The notes beneath the pieces are model-generated. The model saw nothing but the letters and a program-made list of their open reading frames with translations, did no database searches and had not been told where the DNA came from. A stretch of DNA of 64,000 bases from Georgenia satyanarayanai (GTDB lineage: Bacteria > Actinomycetota > Actinomycetes > Actinomycetales > Actinomycetaceae): assembly GCF_900116375.1 (NCBI RefSeq), contig NZ_UETB01000013.1, positions 1 to 64,000 on the forward strand, read 5' to 3'. Positions 21,740 through 30,014 of this stretch are shown here, in pieces (position 1 is the first letter of the stretch; every line of letters begins with the position of its first letter). Made by a program: the position numbers and the translations under genes.

Positions 21740-22531
21740 ATGGATCTGCAGCTGACCGGAAAGACAGCCTTCGTGAGCGGCTCGACGCAGGGCATCGGCT
21801 ATGCGATCGCGGAGGCCCTCGTCAGGGAGGGGGCGTCCGTCGTCATCAACGGCCGTGAGGACGACCGCGTCCAGGCGTCCGTCGCGAGGCTGCAGGCGAC
21901 GGTTGTCGGCGGGACCGTCTCCGGCCTCGCGGCCGACGTCGAGGAGCCCGCGCAGGTCGCCAGGCTCCTCGAGTCCCTCGGGGAGGTCGACATCCTCGTC
22001 AACAACGTCGGCCTCTTCGAGGTCACGCCCTTCGCCGAGGTCACCGACGCGGACTGGCAGCGCTACCTCGACGTCAACCTCATGAGCAGCGTCCGGCTCT
22101 CACGCCACCTGCTCCCCGGGATGCTCGCCAGGGGGTGGGGCCGCATCCTCCTGGTCAGCAGCGAGTCCGGCGTCGACGTCCCGGCCGACATGGTGCACTA
22201 CGGCGTGACGAAGGCGGGCATGCTCGCCCTCGGCAACGGGCTGGCGAAGCTCACCCGCGGCACCGCGGTCACGGTCAACACGATCCTCGGCGGCCCGACC
22301 TACTCCGACGGCGTCGCGGACGCCGTCACCCGGCTGTCCGAGGCCCAGGGGGTGCCGGCGGACGCGCTGAAGGACGCCATCGCCGCCGGGAACCACACCT
22401 CGCTCCTCCAGCGGTTCATCGAGCCGGCGGAGATCGCCGCCCTCGCGGCCTACCTCGCCAGCCCTCTCGCGTCCGCGACGAACGGCGCCGCCGTCCGCGC
22501 CGACGGCGGGGTCCTCACCGGCATGCTCTGA
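21740..22531 (+). CDS. Short-chain dehydrogenase/reductase
   Basis: 263 residues. ATG 21740 follows GAGGAGA; the longer open frame upstream runs through the MarR region and has no family features. NAD(P) motif GSTQGIG at about 15-21, NNVG near 90, catalytic Ser in LLVSSESG and YxxxK in HYGVTKAG. A classical SDR; the substrate is unknown. Its expression is probably controlled by the divergent MarR regulator through the operator at 21684. SDRs beside MarR genes often reduce quinones or aromatic aldehydes, but that is only a guess here. Confidence 0.88.
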   Translation: MDLQLTGKTAFVSGSTQGIGYAIAEALVREGASVVINGREDDRVQASVARLQATVVGGTVSGLAADVEEPAQVARLLESLGEVDILVNNVGLFEVTPFAEVTDADWQRYLDVNLMSSVRLSRHLLPGMLARGWGRILLVSSESGVDVPADMVHYGVTKAGMLALGNGLAKLTRGTAVTVNTILGGPTYSDGVADAVTRLSEAQGVPADALKDAIAAGNHTSLLQRFIEPAEIAALAAYLASPLASATNGAAVRADGGVLTGML

Positions 22532-22578
22532 GCCGAGGACCACGACGCGGGCCGGTGGAAGGACATCTTCTGCGGTCT

Positions 22579-23256
22579 TCAGAGCTGTTTGCGGACGCCG
22601 GCCTCGTGGATCACCGGACCGACCTCGTCCTGGGCGCTCCCCGTCATGGTGTCGATCCCGCCGCCGCGTCGTCCTGTCGGCAGGACGGTGCGGTGGTGGG
22701 TGTCCTCGAGCTCGAAGGCGAGTGCCGCGTAGAGCGCGGCGGCGGCGAGCACCAGACCGGTGCCCCCGGCCACGGTCGTCCACGCGCTGTCCCCCGTGAT
22801 CTCCGCGGCTCCCGTGAGCGCGAACCGCAACGAGGTGAGCCCCATGACCGCTGCGGCGACGACCTTCGACATGCCGGCCACGGCCGGGACGAGCATCACG
22901 GCGGCCGCCGCGAGGAAGAGGACGCCCAGGCCGGGCGAGGACGCGCCCGGTGGTGACGTCGCGGTCACCAGGCCCGCCGCCGCCCATGTGCCGGCCAGTG
23001 TCGCCATGCCCGTACCGGCCACCGGGTCCCGGGCGAGGAACCCGTACACCGCGGACAGCAGCTGGGCCGGGACGGTGAGGGCGAGCACTCCCACCGCGAC
23101 GTTCCGGCCCTGCTCGGGCGCCACCCACCCGAGCTGCAGCGCGCTGAACCCCACCGTCGCGACGACCAGTCCGAGGAATCCCAGCGGCAGCGGCGTGCCG
23201 ATGGGACGCAGCACCACGCGCGTGGCGACAGAGGCGTGCTCGGGCGCGGCGCTCAA
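22579..23256 (-). CDS. Probable GPR1/FUN34/YaaH-type membrane protein
   Basis: 225 residues starting at TTG 23256, which overlaps the stop of the upstream gene by four bases (TTGA); an internal GTG about ten codons in is the alternative. Six hydrophobic segments between about 20 and 195, beginning with PLPLGFLGLVVATVGFSALQ, which resembles the N-terminal signature of the acetate/succinate channel family (SatP/YaaH). The cytoplasmic tail (RTVLPTGRRGG) is polar. Last gene of the molybdopterin oxidoreductase operon. A role in moving a small acid such as formate or acetate for that enzyme is attractive but unproven. Confidence 0.65.
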   Translation of the reverse strand: MSAAPEHASVATRVVLRPIGTPLPLGFLGLVVATVGFSALQLGWVAPEQGRNVAVGVLALTVPAQLLSAVYGFLARDPVAGTGMATLAGTWAAAGLVTATSPPGASSPGLGVLFLAAAAVMLVPAVAGMSKVVAAAVMGLTSLRFALTGAAEITGDSAWTTVAGGTGLVLAAAALYAALAFELEDTHHRTVLPTGRRGGGIDTMTGSAQDEVGPVIHEAGVRKQL

Positions 23257-23735
23257 CTCACGAGCACCTGGGTCGCCTGCACCTTGAGCTGGGCGTTCGC
23301 CCAGCGCATCTGACGCAGCGTGTCGGGGTGGCACTCCTCGGCGACCGACAGGAGGTCGCGGTGCTTGATGCCCTGGGCGGCCTGGGCGAGCAGCTCCCAG
23401 TCGACCGAGACACCTGCCGCCTTCATGAAGATCTCCCGCAGGTCCCGGAGAAGCAGCAAGTCCGGTGTCCTTGCTCGCCCCACGAGCTCGCTGCCCTTGT
23501 CCCGCACCCGCTCCATGAACCCGAACTCTCCCTCCGGCTCGTGGTCGAGCTTCTCGCCGTAGCTGTCGGCGATCGCCGCGACCTTGCGGACGTGGTCCTG
23601 GGACCACACGGCGAGGTCGCGGGCGACGTAGAAGATCTCGTGGTCCACCTTGTGCCGCTCGGACACCTGGAAGAGCTCGTGGGCGAGGTCGTTCTCCGAG
23701 CGGTGGAGCTCGCGCAGGGCCAGGCCGATCTTCAT
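23253..23735 (-). CDS. Hypothetical helical protein, operon partner of molybdopterin oxidoreductase
   Basis: 160 residues, almost entirely predicted alpha-helical. It has several His/Glu-rich helices (LHRSENDLAHELFQ, HKVDHEIFYVARD, HVRKVAAIAD, KHRDLLSVAEECH) resembling a ferritin-like or four-helix bundle, though no clear di-iron pattern can be confirmed by eye. No signal peptide or membrane segment. Start ATG 23735 overlaps the stop of the oxidoreductase gene (ATGA) and its own stop overlaps the next gene, so it is translationally coupled on both sides. It could be an accessory or electron-transfer partner. Function not recognised. Confidence 0.8.
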   Translation of the reverse strand: MKIGLALRELHRSENDLAHELFQVSERHKVDHEIFYVARDLAVWSQDHVRKVAAIADSYGEKLDHEPEGEFGFMERVRDKGSELVGRARTPDLLLLRDLREIFMKAAGVSVDWELLAQAAQGIKHRDLLSVAEECHPDTLRQMRWANAQLKVQATQVLVS

Positions 23736-26188
23736 CGCGTGCCTCCGGTGAGGTTCTCGTCAGCCGTGCCGGCGGGTCCCCCGACAGTGGCGGGGACGGC
23801 GTAGCCGACGGGGGCCGACCCCGCCGTCGTCGGCGCGGACGACGGCGTGCCACCGCCGTCGTCGACCTTGTGGACCCGGGCGGCGGCCGTCTTGAAGATC
23901 GGCTGCTTGGACGCGGGGTCCCAGTCCGTGACCGTGAGCTCGTTGGCGGCACGGCCGGTGCCGTCAGGCTCGTGGCCCGCGTCGGTGTCCCAGTAGCCGT
24001 AGTGGAACGGGAGGAAGACCACCCCGTCGCGGATGCCGCTGATCCTCACCCGTGCGCGGACCGAACCGCGCGGCGTCGTGATCTCGGCGAGGTCTCCCTC
24101 GGCCAGGCCGAGAGCTGCGGCGTCGGTGACGGACAGCTCGACCCACACCTCCGGTGCGGCAGCCTGGAGCTGGGGGGCGCGGCCCGTCTTCGTGCGGGTG
24201 TGGAAGTGGTAGACGGTGCGGCCGGTGATGAGCTGGAGCGGGTAGTCCTCTCCCGGCTGCTCGTGGGGCGGGAACCAGGCCGCCGCCTTGATGACCGCCT
24301 TGCCGCTCGGGTTCAGCGCCTTGTACTCCGTCGGCTCCAGCGGCGCCCCGGTGACGAGGTCGCGGCCGTAGCTCTCGCAGTAGTCCGGTGCGGACCAGAA
24401 CTGCCCGTCGGTGTAGATGTGCTCGGTGCCGTCGGGGTGCTCGTCGGTGCAGGGCCACTGGATCCCGCCGGAGCCCCGGAGCTTGTCGTAGCTCATGCCC
24501 GTGTAGTCGCACGGCCGGCCACGGCTGCACTCCTTCCAGCCCTCGAAGGCCCCTTCGGCGTCGGACCACTTGACCAGCGGGGCGCCGTCCTTGTCCTCGA
24601 GCCCCAGCCGGTGGGCGAAGTCGATGAAGATGTCCAGGTCGGCGCGGGCCTCACCGGGCGGGTCGACGGCCTTCTCCGAGAGGTGGACGGTCCGGTCGGC
24701 GTTGGTGAACGTCCCGGTCTTCTCCCCCCAGGTGGCGGCGGGCAGGACGACGTCCGCGAGCTGGGCCGTCTCCGACAGGAAGATGTCCTGGACGACGAGG
24801 AAGAGCCGCTTCTGGCTGAGGACCGACCGGACCCGTGCGAGCTCGGGCAGCGAGACGGCCGGGTTGGTCGCCTGGACCCAGAGCATCCGGATGGAGCCCT
24901 CCTCGGCGTACCGGACCATCTGCATGACGTGGGTGGGCGGTGAGTAGTGCGGGATGTCCATCGGGTCGACGTTCCACACCCGGGCCAGGTCCTTGACGTG
25001 CTCGTCGTTGGACCAGTTCCGAAAGCCGGGCAGGTCACCGTCGGCACCCGCCTCCCGGGTGTTCTCGGCCGTCGGCTGACCGTTCATCTGCAGCACCCCG
25101 CATCCCGGCCGGCCGAGCATCCCCCGCAGCAGGTGGACGTTGTTGACCTGCACGGCGGCAGCGGTGGCCTGATGGGACTGGTAGAAGCCTTGGAGGACCG
25201 TGGACAGCAGCCTCTCAGCCGTCCCGAGGAGGCGGGCTGCGTGGCGGATCTGCTCGGCCGGGACGTCGCAGATGTCGGCCACCCTCTCGGGCGGGTAGTC
25301 CTGCACGCGCGTGGCGAGCTCCTCGTAGCCGACGGCGTGCGCGGCCACGTACTCGTCGTCGACCCACCCGTTCGCGACGATCTCGTGGAGCAGGCCGTTC
25401 ATCAGGGCGACGTTGGTGCCGGGCCGCGGGGCGAGGTGGACGGTCGCCGCCCGCGCGACCGGGGTCAGCCGGGGGTCGACGCAGACGATCTGCGGCGGGT
25501 TGGGGCCCGCCAAGCGATCGAGGACGCGACTCCACAGCACCGTCTGCGTCTCGGCCATGTTGTGCCCGTACAGGGCGATGACGTCGGCATGGTCGACGTC
25601 GGTGTACGAGCCCGGCTGGCCGTCACACCCGAAGGACTCCTTGAGCGCGGCCGCGGCCGTGGCCGTGCACAGCCGCGTGTTCCCGTCGACGTGGTTCGTG
25701 CCGATGCCGCCGTGCGCCACGAGGCCCAGCGTGTAGTACTCCTCGAGGAAGAGCTGCCCCGTCGTGTAGAAGCCGACGGCGCTCGGCCCCTGCTCCTCGA
25801 GCAGCTCCTTCGTCCGCCCGACCACCCGGTCCATCGCCTCCTCCCAGGACGTCTCGACGAGCGTGCCCCGCTTGCGGACCAGCGGGCGCGTCAGCCGGTC
25901 CGGGGAGCCGTTGGCCTGCCACCCGAAGAGATCCTTGGGGCCGAGGCGGCCGTGGTTCACCCTGTCCTCCGCTCGGCCGCGGACGCCGACGATCCGGTCG
26001 TCCTTGACCGCGATGTCGATGCCGTCCCCGTTGGAGTGGAGGATCGAGGCGCTCGGCACCCACCGGTCGACGTCGCCGGGGTCGACGCCCTCCGCCAGGT
26101 GGGTGTCGACGCGGACCGGCCACGTCTCCCCCGGCCCGTACGGTGTCCGTGTCCCCCAGATCTCGGCGATGCGGTCCGTCGTCGCCAC
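23732..26188 (-). CDS. Molybdopterin oxidoreductase (NapA/FdhF-like) lacking the N-terminal Fe-S cysteines
   Basis: 818 residues from GTG 26188, six bases after GGGAGG; a longer upstream frame reads through a tRNA gene and is rejected. The catalytic core follows the bis-MGD family: RLGPKDLFGW, NGSPDRLTRPL, YTTGQLFLEEYYT, then GNTRLCTATAAAALKESFG, where the Cys aligns with the Mo ligand of NapA-type nitrate reductases, and a C-terminal molydop-binding domain (LITGRTVYHFHTRTKTG). In ordinary relatives four N-terminal cysteines bind a 4Fe-4S cluster; here no Cys occurs before the Mo-ligand Cys, and RLCPKG has become RLGPKD. No signal peptide, so cytoplasmic. First gene of a three-gene operon. 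Substrate unknown; the electron donor must enter without the usual cluster. Confidence 0.88.
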   Translation of the reverse strand: MATTDRIAEIWGTRTPYGPGETWPVRVDTHLAEGVDPGDVDRWVPSASILHSNGDGIDIAVKDDRIVGVRGRAEDRVNHGRLGPKDLFGWQANGSPDRLTRPLVRKRGTLVETSWEEAMDRVVGRTKELLEEQGPSAVGFYTTGQLFLEEYYTLGLVAHGGIGTNHVDGNTRLCTATAAAALKESFGCDGQPGSYTDVDHADVIALYGHNMAETQTVLWSRVLDRLAGPNPPQIVCVDPRLTPVARAATVHLAPRPGTNVALMNGLLHEIVANGWVDDEYVAAHAVGYEELATRVQDYPPERVADICDVPAEQIRHAARLLGTAERLLSTVLQGFYQSHQATAAAVQVNNVHLLRGMLGRPGCGVLQMNGQPTAENTREAGADGDLPGFRNWSNDEHVKDLARVWNVDPMDIPHYSPPTHVMQMVRYAEEGSIRMLWVQATNPAVSLPELARVRSVLSQKRLFLVVQDIFLSETAQLADVVLPAATWGEKTGTFTNADRTVHLSEKAVDPPGEARADLDIFIDFAHRLGLEDKDGAPLVKWSDAEGAFEGWKECSRGRPCDYTGMSYDKLRGSGGIQWPCTDEHPDGTEHIYTDGQFWSAPDYCESYGRDLVTGAPLEPTEYKALNPSGKAVIKAAAWFPPHEQPGEDYPLQLITGRTVYHFHTRTKTGRAPQLQAAAPEVWVELSVTDAAALGLAEGDLAEITTPRGSVRARVRISGIRDGVVFLPFHYGYWDTDAGHEPDGTGRAANELTVTDWDPASKQPIFKTAAARVHKVDDGGGTPSSAPTTAGSAPVGYAVPATVGGPAGTADENLTGGTR

Positions 26189-26252
26189 CGTGTACCTCCC
26201 GGCTGTCGTCGTGCCTGCCAGCAAAGACCTGTGCCACGGGCGGCGCAACCGC

Positions 26253-26291
26253 GGTGCCCTCCCGCCGCACAAGCGGGCGGGCCGGGGCACC
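26253..26291. other. Stable hairpin in leader of molybdopterin oxidoreductase gene
   Basis: Outer arms GGTGCCC/GGGCACC enclose a second GC stem, about 65-100 bases upstream of the GTG start. It may be part of the mRNA leader or a second stop for tRNA transcription. It does not match a riboswitch class I can recognise. Confidence 0.4.
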
Positions 26292-26299
26292 AGAAACCA

Positions 26300-26345
26300 C
26301 GAGGGGCCCGCAACTCGCGACAGCGTCGCGGTTCCGGGCCCCTCG
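26300..26345 (-). terminator. Terminator of tRNA-Ser (GCU)
   Basis: Long hairpin: outer 11-bp arms CGAGGGGCCCG/CGGGCCCCTCG and an inner CGCGAC-AGC-GTCGCG stem, starting 10 bases beyond the tRNA 3' end and followed on the minus strand by GTGGTTTCT. Confidence 0.75.
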
Positions 26346-26354
26346 GGACACGAG

Positions 26355-26443
26355 CGGAGACGGTGGGATTTGAACCCACGGACGGGTTGCCCCGTCACGG
26401 CCTTAGCAGGGCCGCGCACTAGACCTGACTATGCGACGTCTCC
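26355..26443 (-). tRNA. tRNA-Ser (anticodon GCU)
   Basis: 89-nt class II tRNA: acceptor GGAGACG/CGTCTCC, discriminator G, anticodon loop CTGCTAA, a long variable arm (TGACGGGGCAACCCGTC) and T-loop GGTTCAAATCC. CCA is not encoded. It decodes AGC and AGU. Confidence 0.95.
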
Positions 26444-26502
26444 AAGGGTCATGCGCCCACCAAGATACCGGTAGACGCGCGCACGTCCAAAGCGCGTCGT
26501 CG

Positions 26503-27753
26503 TCACCGGTCGAAGGCCCAGTTCCGGTCGGTGAGCATACGGGCCACCGCGAGCCCCACACCCAGCCCCATGACGACGAAGGTCGCCTCCACGCCGTTGC
26601 CCAGCGCCTGCGCCACCTCGCCCTCGTTGAGGTGCACGAGGGACCGGTAGATCATCACGCCGGGCACCATGATGACGACGGCGGGCACCGAGAGCGTCAC
26701 CCGTGATGCCCGCCCGCGGGAGGCCGCGAGCGCGGCGAGCAGTCCGATGACGCAGGCGGCGGCGAGCGACGCGGCCTGCGGCGCGACCCCGGCCTCGACG
26801 AGGTAGAGACGGGCCGGGTTGGCGACACCGCCGATGACCGCCGCGACGCACGCCGCCCGCGGAGTGGAGTTGAAGAGCATGGCGAAACCCGCGGCGGCGA
26901 CGGCGCTGGCGAGCACCCGCAGGGCGAGCAGGACCGGGCCGGCGAGCGCCGTCGTCGTCGTCCCGTCGAGCTCGAGGGCCGCTATCCACGACACCGCCCA
27001 CACGCTCATCCCGGCCGAGAGGAGCGTGACGGTGACGTACGCGAGCCGCGCGACCCCGGCAGACAGGTCCATCCGGACGAGGTCGAGCACGCCCGTGACG
27101 AGCGGGAAGCCGGGGACGAGGTAGAGGACCGCGGAGATCAGTCCGGCCTCGTGCGAGGCGTCGGCGACACCGAGCTCCTCGAGGCCGAGGACGATCCCCA
27201 CGTACACGGTGCTCGACAGCGCGGCCGCGAGGGCCGTCACCGCGAACTTGTTGAGCCGGGCGTGCAGCATCCGCCGGCGGGCCGTCTGTCCCAGCCCCGC
27301 GGCCACGAGCACGGCGGCGCACACGATCGGTCCGCCGTCGTTGAGGAAGGCGAAGGCCGCACACGCGAGCGCGACGGCGAGCGCGTTGAGAACGGCACCG
27401 TAGCGGGGCGGGGTCCGCTCGACCCGGCCCAGCGCCTCCTCGAGCGCGGCGACGGCCGTCCCCGGCCGCAGGCGTTCAACAACCCCGGCGAGCGCGTCGA
27501 TCCGGTCGGCGTTGACGCCCACCTCGCGCTGCTCGACGACCTCCGTGCGCACCTGGTCGCCGTCGCGTGCGGTGGTCGTGATCTCGGTGAGCGTCACCTG
27601 CGCACGGTGCTGGTGCAGCCCGAGGGCCGCCGCCGCGCGCCGCATCGAGTCCTTGACGCGGTAGGAACCCGCGCCGGCGGCGAGCAGCATCGAGCCGAGC
27701 CGGAGGACGGCTGCCGACCTGCGCTCGAGGGAGAGTTCGGGGACGTCCTGCAC
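26503..27753 (-). CDS. ThrE-family threonine/serine exporter
   Basis: 416 residues from GTG 27753. The N-terminal soluble domain is DUF1212-like (LRLGSMLLAAGAGSYRVKDSM, ITEITTTARDG), followed by about ten hydrophobic segments in two halves: residues 130-260 and the DUF3815-like part 280-410 with PGVMIYRSL. Corynebacterial ThrE exports threonine and serine using the proton gradient; the domain order matches, but the substrate here is inferred. Divergent from the small membrane gene at 27835. The frame runs on upstream without family features, and no strong ribosome site is seen at the GTG. Confidence 0.82.
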   Translation of the reverse strand: MQDVPELSLERRSAAVLRLGSMLLAAGAGSYRVKDSMRRAAAALGLHQHRAQVTLTEITTTARDGDQVRTEVVEQREVGVNADRIDALAGVVERLRPGTAVAALEEALGRVERTPPRYGAVLNALAVALACAAFAFLNDGGPIVCAAVLVAAGLGQTARRRMLHARLNKFAVTALAAALSSTVYVGIVLGLEELGVADASHEAGLISAVLYLVPGFPLVTGVLDLVRMDLSAGVARLAYVTVTLLSAGMSVWAVSWIAALELDGTTTTALAGPVLLALRVLASAVAAAGFAMLFNSTPRAACVAAVIGGVANPARLYLVEAGVAPQAASLAAACVIGLLAALAASRGRASRVTLSVPAVVIMVPGVMIYRSLVHLNEGEVAQALGNGVEATFVVMGLGVGLAVARMLTDRNWAFDR

Positions 27754-27834
27754 CCGCCCATCATGCCGGGAGGCGAGGCCCGCACCACCGGCCGTCCGAC
27801 CCAAGGCCCGCAGCGCGCGTGCGAGACTGCCGGG

Positions 27835-28014
27835 ATGCGACGCAACAGCCTGCTGACGATCCTGCTCGTCGTCGCCGTCATCGCGCTGGCGTGGTGGCTG
27901 GTCGGTGTGGTGTTCAGCGCGGTGTGGTTCCTCGTGCGGCTGGTCGTCGTGCTCGTCGTCGCGCTCGTCCTGTACCTCGCGCTGCGCTCCTGGCTGAACA
28001 ACGACCGTCGCTGA
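27835..28014 (+). CDS. Small two-helix membrane protein
   Basis: 59 residues: a basic start (MRRNS), one hydrophobic helix about 6-26, a second about 28-50 and a charged tail (SWLNNDRR). No conserved family recognised. ATG 27835 is preferred over in-frame codons far upstream because the hydrophobic protein begins here. It precedes the PepSY lipoprotein by 43 bp on the same strand and may be co-transcribed. Small bitopic proteins of this kind are common in actinomycetes; function unknown. Confidence 0.65.
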   Translation: MRRNSLLTILLVVAVIALAWWLVGVVFSAVWFLVRLVVVLVVALVLYLALRSWLNNDRR

Positions 28015-28057
28015 GCCCCCGCGTGCGGGCCCTGGGCCACGCTGGGACGCTGAGGGC

Positions 28058-28639
28058 ATGAGGCGATCCGTGCGCGTGACCGCAGTCGTGGCGCTGACGA
28101 CGGGTTTCGTCGTCGGCTGCACGAGCGAGGACCCGCCCGCGGACGAGGGCACGACGAGTGACGGCATCGTCACCGACCGTGAGCCCGACAACCCCGAGTT
28201 CTCCCCCGGCGAGGAGGAGTCGCCCGAGCCGCTTCCCGGGGAGGACGGTGCCGCCAACGCCCTGAGCGCCGCCGCGGAGGAGCTCGGCGGGCAGTCCTTC
28301 GCCGTCGAGCGCAACGACGACGACGGCGAGGAGCTGTGGGAGGTGTCGGTCGCCGTCGGGGACGACGACATCGAGGTGCACGTGTCCGTCGACGGCAACG
28401 AGATCGTCCACGAGGGCGAGCGCGAGCCGCTCGAGGACGAGGACCGCCGCCGGCTCGAGGGGGCATCGATCTCCGCCGCGGAGGCCGCGACCACCGCCGC
28501 CACCGAGATGAGCGCGACCGTCGAGGAGGTCGACCTCAACGAGCACCTCGGGACCGTCGTGTGGGACGTCGAGCTCCTGACGACCGACGGCGCGACGACC
28601 GAGGTCCGCGTCGACGCGACGACCGGCGAGGTGCTCTAA
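28058..28639 (+). CDS. PepSY-domain lipoprotein
   Basis: 193 residues. Lipoprotein signal with VVGC lipobox (Cys about 21), an acidic linker to about 65, then two PepSY-like units: ALSAAAEELGGQSFAVERNDDDGEELWEVSVAV and ISAAEAATTAATEMSATVEEVDLNEHLGTVVWDVELLT, ending VRVDATTGEVL. PepSY domains in secreted proteins are thought to inhibit or sense peptidases. ATG 28058 follows a weak GAGGG. The extreme Asp/Glu content (very acidic pI) is typical of surface proteins in this organism. The following tRNA is on the opposite strand. Confidence 0.85.
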   Translation: MRRSVRVTAVVALTTGFVVGCTSEDPPADEGTTSDGIVTDREPDNPEFSPGEEESPEPLPGEDGAANALSAAAEELGGQSFAVERNDDDGEELWEVSVAVGDDDIEVHVSVDGNEIVHEGEREPLEDEDRRRLEGASISAAEAATTAATEMSATVEEVDLNEHLGTVVWDVELLTTDGATTEVRVDATTGEVL

Positions 28640-28731
28640 GCGCCTCCCACGTGGGTCGCCCCTTCCGCTCCGACCACGGCCGCCGAGACTGGCGACCCAG
28701 GATCGGGACGTGCGACGGACGCCGGCGCCGG

Positions 28732-28816
28732 CGGAGGGCAAGGGATTCGAACCCTTGGTGGGTTGCCCCACAACGGTTTTCAAGACCGTCACATTCGGCC
28801 GCTCTGTCAGCCCTCC
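28732..28816 (-). tRNA. tRNA-Ser (anticodon UGA)
   Basis: 85-nt class II tRNA: acceptor GGAGGGC/GCCCTCC, discriminator G, anticodon loop CTTGAAA (anticodon TGA), variable arm TGTGGGGCAACCCACC and T-loop GGTTCGAATCC. CCA is not encoded. It decodes UCA and probably other UCN codons. Confidence 0.95.
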
Positions 28817-28894
28817 CTGCCGCGGGGACCTCTCGGCGCCACGGCGCGACCAGTCTACGCAGCGACGGCGGGCGTCTTGCGGTAGGCATGAGGC

Positions 28895-29860
28895 ATGCGC
28901 GCCATCACCGTCTCCGCCGATGCCCGCCTCGAGCTCACCGAGCTGCCAGACCCCTCACCGGGCCACGGCGAGGTGGTTCTCGACGTCGCCGCGGCCGGCC
29001 TCAACCGCGCCGACGTGCTCCAGCGGGCCGGCCACTACCCGCCGCCGCCCGGGGCCAGCGACATCATCGGCCTCGAGGTCTCCGGGACCGTCCGGGAGCT
29101 GGGTGAGGGCGTCACCGGCTGGCAGGTGGGCGACCGCGTGTGCGCGCTGCTCGCCGGCGGCGGGTACGCCGAGCAGGTGGCCGTCCCGGCCGGACAGCTG
29201 CTGCCCGTGCCCGCCGGCCTCGATCTTGTCGACGCCGCCGCCCTGCCCGAGGCCGTGTGCACGGCCTGGTCCAACCTCGTCGACGTCGCAGGCCTCTCCG
29301 CCGGCCAGACGGTGCTCGTCCACGGCGGCTCGGGTGGGGTGGGCTCTGCGGCCATCCAGCTCAGCCGCGCCCTCGGCGCGCGCGTGCTGACGACGGCGGG
29401 CGGGCCGGGCCGGGCCGCCCGCTGCGAGGAGCTCGGCGCCGACGTCGTCATCGACTACCACGGCGATGTGCCGGCGGCGGTGCACGAGGCCACCGGCGGC
29501 ACGGGGGCCGACGTCATCCTCGACGTCCTCGGTGCGGGCGGCCTGGCGGACAACGTCGCCATGCTCGCCACCGGCGGACGGCTCGTCGTCATCGGCACGC
29601 AGCGCGGCACCCGCGGCGAGGTCGACCTCATGGCGCTCATGCGCAAACGCGCCAGCGTCCACGGCACCACTCTGCGGGCGCGGCCCCTCGGGGAGAAGGC
29701 TGCGATCGTCACGGCCGTCCGCGAGCGGGTGTGGCCGATGCTCCACGACGGCCGCCTGCGCGCCGTCGTCCACGACCGGCTGCCGCTCGCGCAGGCGGAG
29801 CGCGCGCACGAGCTGCTCGACTCGGGTGAGGTCTTCGGCAAGCTCCTGCTCGTCACCTGA
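28895..29860 (+). CDS. Zinc-independent quinone oxidoreductase (MDR superfamily)
   Basis: 321 residues. N-terminal GroES-like domain (GLNRADVLQRAGHYPPPPG is typical of the QOR/PIG3 branch) and a Rossmann domain with VLVHGGSGGVGSAAIQ at about 143-158. The zinc-ligand cysteines of alcohol dehydrogenases are absent. Members reduce quinones or 2-alkenals with NADPH. ATG 28895 lies six bases after TAGGCA, compatible with a leaderless transcript; no ribosome site is present. The gene ends beside the palindromic repeat cluster at 29867-30014. Confidence 0.88.
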   Translation: MRAITVSADARLELTELPDPSPGHGEVVLDVAAAGLNRADVLQRAGHYPPPPGASDIIGLEVSGTVRELGEGVTGWQVGDRVCALLAGGGYAEQVAVPAGQLLPVPAGLDLVDAAALPEAVCTAWSNLVDVAGLSAGQTVLVHGGSGGVGSAAIQLSRALGARVLTTAGGPGRAARCEELGADVVIDYHGDVPAAVHEATGGTGADVILDVLGAGGLADNVAMLATGGRLVVIGTQRGTRGEVDLMALMRKRASVHGTTLRARPLGEKAAIVTAVRERVWPMLHDGRLRAVVHDRLPLAQAERAHELLDSGEVFGKLLLVT

Positions 29861-29866
29861 TCCCCC

Positions 29867-30014
29867 GCCGTCGGGAACAACTCAGCTGTCGGCGCGACAG
29901 AGGGTGCCGCCGTCGGGAACAACTCAGCTGTCGGCGGGAAAGTGGGAGCCGCCGTCGGGACCAACTCAGCTGTCGGCGCGAAAGTGGGAGCCGCCGACAG
30001 CTGAGTTGTTCCGG
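29867..30014. repeat. Cluster of palindromic repeats: three direct, one inverted copy
   Basis: Three direct copies of a 28-bp unit (29867-29894, 29909-29936, 29951-29978; core AACTCAGCTGTCGGCG) and one inverted copy (29992-30014; core CGCCGACAGCTGAGTTGTTCC without its last base). The third and fourth copies form a long hairpin between two convergent genes, so it should work as a bidirectional terminator. Spacers repeat too (AAAGTGGGAGCCGCC). The same core recurs at 16.6, 37.6, 51.2 and 56.1 kb. Confidence 0.85.

Noticed and set aside
26189-26419. Longer N-terminus (up to 77 extra residues) for the molybdopterin oxidoreductase
   Set aside because: The extension would translate through tRNA-Ser and its terminator; GGGAGG lies correctly before GTG 26188, and family homology begins there.
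29867-30014. CRISPR-like array
   Set aside because: Repeat units are nearly contiguous, spacers are themselves repeated, one unit is inverted and no cas genes are present; it fits palindromic REP-like elements.
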